Assembly (NCBI GenBank): GCA_002049785.1
Contig: MUKB01000014.1
Location: 1-31,838, forward strand
DNA length: 31,838 nucleotides
Source of the DNA: Caldifarciminota bacterium 4484_100
GTDB lineage: Bacteria; Hydrothermota; Tepidihabitantia; SM23-42
Reading direction: 5' to 3'
Of this stretch, positions 16,857-23,739 are shown piece after piece. The notes below the pieces were generated by a model. The model did no database searches. It saw nothing but the letters and a program-made list of their open reading frames with translations, and was not told the origin of the DNA. Made by a program: the position numbers and the translations under genes. Within the stretch, counting starts at the first letter, position 1, and each line of letters begins with the position of its first letter.

Positions 16857-17580
16857 GACTTTGCAAGGTCTCAACAATACGCCTGATAAGAAGATTCGCC
16901 TCTTCTTCATGAAGACTCCTTTCCATATCGAGCTTCTCATCCTTAAAGAATTCATTGAAGTCTGCCCTCACCACCAATGCGGTAAAAGTATCAGAAAACC
17001 TCTCCATAATATCGAGAAATAATAATACCCGTGCGGGGTATCGTGTCCAGAAACCTTTCCAGATTTCTGCAATAGGTTCCATTACCACCTCTTTAACATA
17101 GTAATTTGCCTCCTCAATACTATTCTCCAATGATGAATAAATGAACTGCTTATACAGCTCATATAGCTGTTCAATCTCTTCGGTATCTTTCTTCGGATCC
17201 TTAATTCTTTTCAGTAAAGATTTCACCTCAATGACCCACTCCTCAAGGTTGATACTGCCAATTCGGAACTCAAGCGGAACTATCACCCACGCCTTGACCG
17301 GCTGTTTCCCCTGTATTGCCGGCGAAAAGATAAATGTCCTTGCTGAATGAACCGCAGCTGAGTCGAGGAGATAGTTACCCGCAGATTCGTAAATAAACAC
17401 CTCTTCAGCACGGCCATTTTTACCCACCAGAACCTTTACCGTTACCACACCCTCCAGCCCCATCTTCCGTGCCTCAGCTGGATAGCACACCTTATAGTCA
17501 AGGAGCACCGGAACCACCACCATTCGATTTGTTGAACAGTGAATCAACAGAAGAACCGGCCATATAATTGCTTTGTTCAT
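16843..17580 (-). CDS. TonB C-terminal-domain protein with a C-terminal helical extension
   Basis: The protein has 245 residues. The N-terminus MNKAIIWPVLLLIHCSTN looks like a short signal or anchor segment. Residues about 30-107 form a TonB C-terminal domain: CYPAEARKMGLEGVVTVKVL, then the hallmark VFIYESAGNYLLDSAAVHSA and FSPAIQGKQPVKAWVIVPLEF. About 135 further residues, mostly charged helices (EVKSLLKRIKDPKKDTEEIEQ), follow the domain. Classic TonB instead has a long Pro-rich linker before a C-terminal domain that ends the protein. The part may interact with an outer-membrane or envelope partner, but the role is not clear. Its promoter predicts a leaderless mRNA. Confidence 0.78.
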   Translation of the reverse strand: MNKAIIWPVLLLIHCSTNRMVVVPVLLDYKVCYPAEARKMGLEGVVTVKVLVGKNGRAEEVFIYESAGNYLLDSAAVHSARTFIFSPAIQGKQPVKAWVIVPLEFRIGSINLEEWVIEVKSLLKRIKDPKKDTEEIEQLYELYKQFIYSSLENSIEEANYYVKEVVMEPIAEIWKGFWTRYPARVLLFLDIMERFSDTFTALVVRADFNEFFKDEKLDMERSLHEEEANLLIRRIVETLQSLDIP

Positions 17581-17585
17581 AAATT

Positions 17586-17614
17586 AATATATATGAAATT
17601 ACCGAAACAGTCAA
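17586..17614 (-). promoter_or_regulatory. Promoter of the TonB-domain gene, leaderless type
   Basis: TTGACT (17614-17609), a 17-nt spacer and TATATT (17591-17586) form a good sigma-70-like promoter. The -10 box ends only 5 nt before ATG 17580, so transcription should start at or next to the A of the start codon. There is no ribosome site. Confidence 0.65.
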
Positions 17615-17635
17615 GACCGATATTCTTTAAAATAC

Positions 17636-17663
17636 TTGCATTTTTGTAAATTCTGGGTATAAT
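17636..17663 (+). promoter_or_regulatory. Promoter of the hisC-ptb-mfd genes
   Basis: TTGCAT (17636-17641), a 16-nt spacer and a perfect TATAAT (17658-17663). Transcription should start near 17670, giving a very short leader that contains GAGG (17670-17673) just before the GTG start at 17679. Confidence 0.7.
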
Positions 17664-17678
17664 TGTGATGAGGTTATT

Positions 17679-18764
17679 GTGATTGAACTGAGAAACTTTG
17701 TTAAAAACATAAGACCCTATAAACCGGGGAAGCCGATCGAAGAGGTTATTCGTGAGCTCGGATTAACCGGTGAGGTTCTGAAACTGGCATCTAATGAAAA
17801 CCCCTTAGGCCCTTCGCCGATGGCGGTCGCAGAACTCGAAAAGAATATCAACGAATTGAACTTCTATCCGGATGATAACTGTTACTATCTCAAGAATCGG
17901 TTGAGTGCAAAATTTAAGGTCCCAACCGAGCAGATTATAGTTGGCAGCGGTTCAGTAGAGCTTATCGAGTTGATCTTCAAGGCCTATGTGAATCCCGGGG
18001 ACCAGGTTATAATGAGTGACCCTTCATTCATAATGTATAAAATCGCCTGTCAGATATTCGGTGGAGAGATGGTCTCCATTCCGCTAATAGACTATCGCCA
18101 TAATATTCAAGAGATGATTCGGGCCATAACCTCGAAAACCAAAATTGTAATCATTGATAATCCAATCAACCCCACCGGTACAATAATCACCAGGGATGAA
18201 TTTGACAATTTCATTAAAAAGGTTCCTGAAAATGTCATACTGGTAGTTGACGAAGCATATAATGAGTACATTGAAGATGAATCATATCCCAATGCACTCG
18301 ATTATCTCTCCAGGTATAGTAATCTGATTGTGCTCCACACCTTCTCCAAAATCTACGGCCTGGCCGGACTCAGAATCGGCTATGGATTTTCGAGCCCGGA
18401 TATCATCGGGGCGATGATGAAAGTCAGACTACCCTTCAATGTCAATCGTGCAGGTCAAATGGCGGCTTCGGCAGCACTTGACGACGAGGAATTTGTCAAG
18501 CGAAGTATCCACAACAACGAAGAAGGTAAGAAATTCTTTTATAAAACCCTGAAAAAATTGGCCCTTGAATATGTGCCTACCTATGGCAATTTTATTATGG
18601 TCGGTTTCTCCAAAGAGGCAAAGGAGATATTCAGCCTGGCGCAAAAAAAGGGTGTTATCCTGCGCACGATCTATGAATACGGTCTAACCCACCACCTGAG
18701 AATCACGATTGGCACACCAGAGCAGAATGAGAAACTTATAAAGGTCTTAGAAGATATCATCTAA
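17679..18764 (+). CDS. hisC: Histidinol-phosphate aminotransferase
   Basis: This 361-residue fold-type I PLP aminotransferase of the HisC family shows KLASNENPLGPSP near the N-terminus, GSGSVELIELIFKAYV, DNPINPTGT, VVDEAYNEYIE and the PLP lysine in HTFSKIYGLAGLRIGYG (Lys 224). The family converts imidazole-acetol phosphate to histidinol phosphate with glutamate. Some members take aromatic amino acids instead. The start is GTG 17679 with GAGG six bases upstream. The gene is not in a his operon. It is followed after 1 nt by a phosphate acyltransferase and then mfd, so its role could be broader than histidine synthesis. Confidence 0.88.
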   Translation: MIELRNFVKNIRPYKPGKPIEEVIRELGLTGEVLKLASNENPLGPSPMAVAELEKNINELNFYPDDNCYYLKNRLSAKFKVPTEQIIVGSGSVELIELIFKAYVNPGDQVIMSDPSFIMYKIACQIFGGEMVSIPLIDYRHNIQEMIRAITSKTKIVIIDNPINPTGTIITRDEFDNFIKKVPENVILVVDEAYNEYIEDESYPNALDYLSRYSNLIVLHTFSKIYGLAGLRIGYGFSSPDIIGAMMKVRLPFNVNRAGQMAASAALDDEEFVKRSIHNNEEGKKFFYKTLKKLALEYVPTYGNFIMVGFSKEAKEIFSLAQKKGVILRTIYEYGLTHHLRITIGTPEQNEKLIKVLEDII

Positions 18765-18765
18765 G

Positions 18766-19671
18766 ATGAAATCATTTTCAGAACTCATCGACCTTGCCCG
18801 GGCAAGAGGTAAGGTCGACTGTGTGGTGGTCAAGGCGGGCGACCCGAATGTACTTGAAGGCATCAGAATGGCCTGGGAACTAAATCTTATCTTTCCAATC
18901 CTCATTGACGATAAGAAACAGATCCAGAGGTGTGCTGAGTCTGTCCATCTGAACCTCAGCCATATTGAAATCATCGATGTTGCCGATGAAAATGAGGCAA
19001 TGAAAAAAGGGATAACGGTTGTTAATGAACGAAAAGGGATTCTGATGAAAGGTCTCATTTCCACCTCGACATTTCTTAAAGGTGTGCTCAACAAAGAATG
19101 GGGTCTGCGCACCGACCGAATCCTGAGCCATATTGCAGTGCTTGAAATACCTAAATATCATAAGTTGCTATTTATGTCTGACGGCGGGATGAATCCGAAA
19201 CTGGATATCAATCTAAGGGTAAAAATAATCGCCAATGCAATCGAACTTCTGAATGGCCTGAATATCACCCAGCCCAAGATTGCCTTAATCTCAGCCAGTG
19301 AGAGCGTCCATCCAGATATGCCAGAAACAGTGGATGCGGTGGAGATTGTGAAGATGAATAAAAACAATGAAATCTCTGGCTGTATTATTGAAGGGCCATT
19401 CGGATTTGATGTTGCAGTTTCAAAAGAGGCGGCCGAGCATAAAAAATTATCAAGCCAGATCGCCGGGGATACCGACTTTATCCTTATGCCCAACATCTCT
19501 GCTGCAAACATCTGGGCAAAAGGACTGATCTACTTTGCACAGGCCCAGGCCGCAGGTATTGTAATGGGAGCAAGAAGGCCGGTTGTGATGCTTTCGCGGG
19601 CCGATAAACCCAAAACAAAATTGAACTCAATCGCCCTTGGTGTTGCCATAGGAAATAGAAACCAAAATTAA
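18766..19671 (+). CDS. ptb: Phosphate butyryl/acetyltransferase family protein
   Basis: This 301-residue protein has the PTA/PTB family layout: VDCVVVKAGDPNVLEGIRMA at the start, MKGLISTSTFLKGVLNKE in the middle, SDGGMNP, and a C-terminal GIVMGARRPVVMLSRAD. These enzymes exchange phosphate and CoA on short acyl groups such as acetyl or butyryl, linking acyl-CoA to acyl phosphate and ATP synthesis by a kinase. No kinase gene is adjacent. The start lies 1 nt after the hisC stop, so the two are co-translated. Whether the substrate is acetyl, propionyl or butyryl cannot be decided from the sequence. Confidence 0.88.
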   Translation: MKSFSELIDLARARGKVDCVVVKAGDPNVLEGIRMAWELNLIFPILIDDKKQIQRCAESVHLNLSHIEIIDVADENEAMKKGITVVNERKGILMKGLISTSTFLKGVLNKEWGLRTDRILSHIAVLEIPKYHKLLFMSDGGMNPKLDINLRVKIIANAIELLNGLNITQPKIALISASESVHPDMPETVDAVEIVKMNKNNEISGCIIEGPFGFDVAVSKEAAEHKKLSSQIAGDTDFILMPNISAANIWAKGLIYFAQAQAAGIVMGARRPVVMLSRADKPKTKLNSIALGVAIGNRNQN

Positions 19672-19695
19672 GAAAGTTCAGCACCAAAAACACCA

Positions 19696-22509
19696 ATGTT
19701 CGATTTCAATTTAGAAAATCTCGTCAGTAAATTGAAGATTGATAAAAAAATCCATATCGCCGGTCTATTCGGTTCGGCAAAAACCCTTTTCATAACTGAA
19801 CTCCCCAAATTTTTTACCCCGGTGCTTTTTATAACCACCAATGAAAATGCACTCGACATTTTTCAGGAATCCAGAAAGATATTTCCTGACACAGAATTGC
19901 TCAATCAGGAAAATCCATTCTATTCTCCAGCAAAATTAATCATTACAACCACAGAAATCTTAGAACAGCAATTGAAGGAAAAAATAGCCATTGAATTTTA
20001 TCCGGGTCGGGATATCGACTTAGAGAAACTTAAGCAGGCACTCATTAAAACCGGTTTCACCCAGGAAGAGAATGTTGAAGATGAAGGTGAATTTGCTGTT
20101 CGTGGTGGAATCATAGACATCTTCGAACCCGGGAATATTTCGGTAAGGCTTGAACTCTACGGCGATAAGATAATTTCCATCAGAAAATTTAGCATCCAGA
20201 ATCAACGCTCGATCGAAAATCTCAAAGGTGCCAGAATAAAACTAATCGACCTGCAATGCAAACCAAAACCGCTCCTTGATTGGATAAAACATCGCGGGGT
20301 TGTAGTTAGTGAAATGGATATTGACATCCCTTTACCGAAAATCATACTTGGATATACCGGAGAAATCGAATATCCACTGGCACCCACAAGAAAATATTAT
20401 GGAGACCTGAGTTCATTACATAAAGACATAGAAAAGAGAGGTTACAAATTCAAATTCCTCGTTCCTGAACCCCTTGCCAAAAAATTAGAGACCCTTTTCG
20501 GAGATATAGAAAGTGCCGATATCCCCATAAATGAAGGCTTTGTGGATATTAGAAACAGGGTGGTCTACCTGAGTGAAACCGACATATTTGGTCCATTAAA
20601 GAAAAGAAAGAAAGTATATAAAGGTCTGTTTGTTGATGACCTCGTTGGATTGCGAGAGGGCGACTATGTAGTCCATTCTGAATTCGGGATCGGTCAGTTC
20701 AAAGGGTTGACCATAGTTGAAGTTGAAAATAGAAAAGTTGAATGTCTGCAGATCAACTACTCTGGAACAGACAAACTCTATCTGCCGGTAGAGAAGCTAA
20801 ACCTCTTGGAAAGGTATGTGGGTCCTGACAACCGTCCACCAAAACTGTCACGTTTGGGAAGTGACATCTGGCTCAAGACAAAGAGACGGGTGAGAAAAGC
20901 AACAGAAAGGATGGCTGCTGAACTGTTAAGGCTGTATGCCCGCAGGATGAAAGAGAAGGGGTTTGCTTACAGCAAGGATACATTCGAGATGAAGGAACTG
21001 GAGGCATCATTCCCTTATGAAGAGACCCCGGATCAACTTCAGGCGATCCTCGATGTAAAGAGAGATATGGAATCACCTCGACCTACCGAGAGGTTGATAT
21101 GTGGTGATGTAGGCTATGGCAAAACTGAGATTGCCCTGCGTGCCGCATTCAAGGCTGCGCTCGATGGTAAACAGACCGCACTGATCTGTCCCACCACAAT
21201 CCTCGCACTCCAGCACTACAACACATTCATAAAAAGGCTGGAACATTTTCCCGTGAATGTGGCGATGCTATCGCGCCTCAATAAAAGGTCTGAGCAGAAA
21301 AAGATTATCGCTGAACTCGCTCAGGGCAAGATTGATATTATCATCGGCACCCATCGACTTCTCCAGCCCGATATACGATTCAAGGACCTCGGCCTTATGA
21401 TTATTGATGAGGAACAGCGGTTCGGGGTTAAACAGAAAGAGCGGATAAAACAGTTGATACCAAATATTGAACTCCTTTATCTTTCCGCCACCCCCATACC
21501 AAGAACCCTTTATATGGCACTCACCGGGATAAGGGATATCTCCAATATCTATACACCTCCGGTAGGCCGGCAGGATATCATCACAAAGGTAATTTACTTT
21601 AACCGGGAAGAACTCAAAAAAATTATTCGATTCGAAATAGCAAGAGGGGGTCAGTGCTTCTATGTGCATAATCGTATTCAGACGATTGAATCGGTAAGAA
21701 AAAGATTATTAAAGATGCTCCCTGAACTGAAGATCTGTCTCCTGCACGGACGGATGAAAGAAGAAACCGTTGCCCGTCGTATGATGGAATTTCTTAACGG
21801 TAAATATAACCTCCTCCTTTCTACAGCAATCGTGGAGTCAGGGTTGGATATGCCAAGGGTAAATACAATCATCGTTGACGAAGCACACAAATTCGGTCTG
21901 GCAGACCTCCATCAATTAAGGGGTCGAGTTGGTCGTGGCGATAAACAGGGCTATGCATATTTTATCGTGCCGACCAATCTATCAATTTCTGATGAGGCGC
22001 ATAAGAGGCTCTCTGCCCTCATCTCATATTCAACACTCGGTTCAGGCTTCAGACTCGCATTACGGGATATGGAGATAAGGGGCATCGGTAATCTTCTGGG
22101 AAAAGAACAATCCGGCTACTTATCTTCAATCGGCTACCACCATTATATAAAACTCCTTACTGAGGCGGTGCATAACCTGAAGGGTGAGACCTCTCCACCT
22201 GAACCGATACTCAACCTGAGGTTTGAGGCCTTCTTTCCTGCTGATTACATAAAAAATTCCTTTGAACGGATTGCGCTTTATAAAAGATTACTTGAAGCAG
22301 AATCAACATTTGAAATCGATTCAATAAGAAAGGAGTTGATCGACCGTTTCGGCCGATTTCCCGAAACCGTTGAAAACCTTTTCCGCATCGCGCGCATAAG
22401 GTTAAAGGCAAAAGAACTCGGTGCTACAGAGGTTACACAAAAGGGCGAAAAACTCATATTCCATACCCGATCTGGGATTGACATCACCGATTTTATCAAT
22501 ATAATCTAA
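19696..22509 (+). CDS. mfd: Transcription-repair coupling factor, short form
   Basis: This 937-residue protein is about 200 shorter than common Mfd. In order it has a reduced UvrB-like N-terminal module (EDEGEFAVRGGIIDIFEPGN near residue 130), the RNA-polymerase-interacting CarD-like domain (EGDYVVHSEFGIGQFKGL near 320), and RecG-type helicase motifs (Walker A CGDVGYGKTE near 470, DEEQRFG near 570, LSATPIPRTLYMALTG near 596, HQLRGRVGRGDKQGYAYF). The C-terminal D7 domain begins near LRFEAFFPADY (about 840). Mfd removes RNA polymerase stalled at lesions and recruits UvrA. The shortening is in the first UvrB-like part, so UvrA recruitment may differ. It follows the phosphate acyltransferase by 24 nt and lacks a strong ribosome site. 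Confidence 0.95.
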   Translation: MFDFNLENLVSKLKIDKKIHIAGLFGSAKTLFITELPKFFTPVLFITTNENALDIFQESRKIFPDTELLNQENPFYSPAKLIITTTEILEQQLKEKIAIEFYPGRDIDLEKLKQALIKTGFTQEENVEDEGEFAVRGGIIDIFEPGNISVRLELYGDKIISIRKFSIQNQRSIENLKGARIKLIDLQCKPKPLLDWIKHRGVVVSEMDIDIPLPKIILGYTGEIEYPLAPTRKYYGDLSSLHKDIEKRGYKFKFLVPEPLAKKLETLFGDIESADIPINEGFVDIRNRVVYLSETDIFGPLKKRKKVYKGLFVDDLVGLREGDYVVHSEFGIGQFKGLTIVEVENRKVECLQINYSGTDKLYLPVEKLNLLERYVGPDNRPPKLSRLGSDIWLKTKRRVRKATERMAAELLRLYARRMKEKGFAYSKDTFEMKELEASFPYEETPDQLQAILDVKRDMESPRPTERLICGDVGYGKTEIALRAAFKAALDGKQTALICPTTILALQHYNTFIKRLEHFPVNVAMLSRLNKRSEQKKIIAELAQGKIDIIIGTHRLLQPDIRFKDLGLMIIDEEQRFGVKQKERIKQLIPNIELLYLSATPIPRTLYMALTGIRDISNIYTPPVGRQDIITKVIYFNREELKKIIRFEIARGGQCFYVHNRIQTIESVRKRLLKMLPELKICLLHGRMKEETVARRMMEFLNGKYNLLLSTAIVESGLDMPRVNTIIVDEAHKFGLADLHQLRGRVGRGDKQGYAYFIVPTNLSISDEAHKRLSALISYSTLGSGFRLALRDMEIRGIGNLLGKEQSGYLSSIGYHHYIKLLTEAVHNLKGETSPPEPILNLRFEAFFPADYIKNSFERIALYKRLLEAESTFEIDSIRKELIDRFGRFPETVENLFRIARIRLKAKELGATEVTQKGEKLIFHTRSGIDITDFINII

Positions 22510-22522
22510 AAAAGGAGGCATT

Positions 22523-22834
22523 ATGAACAATAAATTTAAGGCACTGAGAATTATAAGTGTGGTATTAAAGGTCATCGCCTGGATTGTTGCGGTATTTACC
22601 GTAATCGGCTTTCTCGCAATGCTTGTCGGTGGTGCGGCATTAACCGGATTTGGTGCACGCTACGGAAACATCCCTTCATTTGGTCCTATCGGAGCGGTCG
22701 GTATGGCCTTCTATATATTAATCATCGGTGCAATCTGGTTCATCAGTCTGCTTGCGGGCGCAGATCTGATTCTGGTCATCCTCGCCATCGAAGAGAATAC
22801 ACGTAGCCTGAGGAGTCAGGCCCCGACATCATAA
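22523..22834 (+). CDS. Small membrane protein of unknown function
   Basis: This 103-residue protein begins behind AAAGGAGG, 13 nt after the mfd stop. Hydrophobic segments span about residues 10-38 (VVLKVIAWIVAVFTVIGFLA) and 55-88 (FYILIIGAIWFISLLAGADL), so it probably has two or three membrane helices and a short charged tail (IEENTRSLRSQAPTS). I recognise no family. It is the last gene of the plus-strand run and converges with a small minus-strand membrane gene 7 nt away. Confidence 0.75.
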   Translation: MNNKFKALRIISVVLKVIAWIVAVFTVIGFLAMLVGGAALTGFGARYGNIPSFGPIGAVGMAFYILIIGAIWFISLLAGADLILVILAIEENTRSLRSQAPTS

Positions 22835-22841
22835 AAGCATC

Positions 22842-23024
22842 TTATCCTTCAGAGAAGAAAAAATGGAAGGTCAGGGCAAAGAGTAACATCATTATGGTCA
22901 GTCTGAGATAGGTTAGCGCAGCCAGGCCGAAGAGTATTTTGCCGGGCAAGAAAAGCCGGGCAATAATGCCAAGGATAATACAGATAATTGCAAGAATCAG
23001 ACTGACATATTTTAAGACCTTCAT
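22842..23024 (-). CDS. Small membrane protein of unknown function, 60 residues
   Basis: ATG 23024 is 8 nt after a perfect AGGAGG. An in-frame GTG at 23033 overlaps that site and is less likely. The protein is MKVLKYVSLILAIICIILGI followed by a second helix (ILFGLAALTYLRLTIMMLLF) and a short tail. Two membrane helices are clear. I recognise no family. It is the last gene of the minus-strand group that includes the ACT protein. Confidence 0.7.
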   Translation of the reverse strand: MKVLKYVSLILAIICIILGIIARLFLPGKILFGLAALTYLRLTIMMLLFALTFHFFFSEG

Positions 23025-23113
23025 TTCCTTCACCTCCTTTCAAATCTTTTAAAAAATCGCCTTTATTATCTCTTTATAGATATCCTCTGTATCTAAATAT
23101 CAATCTTTATAAA

Positions 23114-23581
23114 TCAAATCAAGAATTCGGCACGCAATGAGGCGACGACATCCATAATTCTCTTTTCATCGATAACGATATTCATAACCAGCATCGAGGC
23201 ATTAATCATTTCGATGTTGACACCCTTATCAGAAATTATACGAAAGATACGCGATGCAACATTCGGTTGTCGGGACAGATTTTCTCCAAATATTGAAACC
23301 ATACCCACATCCTTATCAACATAGATATCTTCTACCCCAAACTTCTTACAGAATGCCTCCAGAATCTTCACCACCTCATCAACATCAGAATCCAGAACCG
23401 CCAACGAGACATCGGTCCGTTTCTGCCCGGCTGAACAACTGGAAATCAGCTCGATATTCAAACCGTGCTTTCCCAGCAGTGCAAAGATTTCAGCAGCAAC
23501 ACCGGGCTGGTCAACAACCTTCTTCAAAGTAACCTTGGACACCTTGGTATTGTATTCCACCCTTTCAATCAGTTTCTCCAT
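23114..23581 (-). CDS. Stand-alone tandem ACT-domain protein, like the aspartokinase regulatory half
   Basis: The protein has 155 residues from ATG 23581 (a GTG directly upstream shares the same AGGAGG). Two ACT domains are visible: KVTLKKVVDQPGVAAEIFAL (about 17-75) and VSIFGENLSRQPNVASRIFR (about 95-155). The spacing and the motifs KHGLNIELISSCS and KGVNIEMINAS match the C-terminal regulatory part of aspartate kinase, which binds lysine or threonine. No kinase domain is attached. It could be a separate regulatory subunit, or an amino-acid sensor for another enzyme. It begins 20 nt after the end of the C25 peptidase tail. Confidence 0.82.
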   Translation of the reverse strand: MEKLIERVEYNTKVSKVTLKKVVDQPGVAAEIFALLGKHGLNIELISSCSAGQKRTDVSLAVLDSDVDEVVKILEAFCKKFGVEDIYVDKDVGMVSIFGENLSRQPNVASRIFRIISDKGVNIEMINASMLVMNIVIDEKRIMDVVASLRAEFLI

Positions 23582-23601
23582 CACTTCCTCCTTCTAATAA
23601 A

Positions 23602-23739
23602 TTATCGTGCCACGATAAACTTCTCAATTACCTCATCATGGGAGGTCGCCTTTTCGCAATATGCCTTTACCAGATAGACACCATTCGCAATGGGCTCTTT
23701 AAATTCATCCAGACAATCCCAGAACTGCTGATTATAACC
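23602..23739 (-). pseudogene. Out-of-frame C-terminal tail of the C25 peptidase (FlgD/type-IX-like sorting or anchoring segment)
   Basis: This 46-codon frame, which ends in TAA at 23604-23602, encodes [20 protein letters not shown] then VYLVKAYCEK and a final FIVAR. The pattern W-D-x-x-D-E-x-x-x-P-x-A-N-G-V-Y followed by a short strand is the end of FlgD-Ig-like or type-IX-type C-terminal domains. It lies directly after the stop of the peptidase ORF in another frame. The join near 23740 appears to have lost the N-terminal half of this domain. Confidence 0.78.

Noticed and set aside
17679..22509. hisC-ptb-mfd as a new functional system
   Set aside because: These are housekeeping families placed together with no shared pathway; co-transcription alone is not enough.
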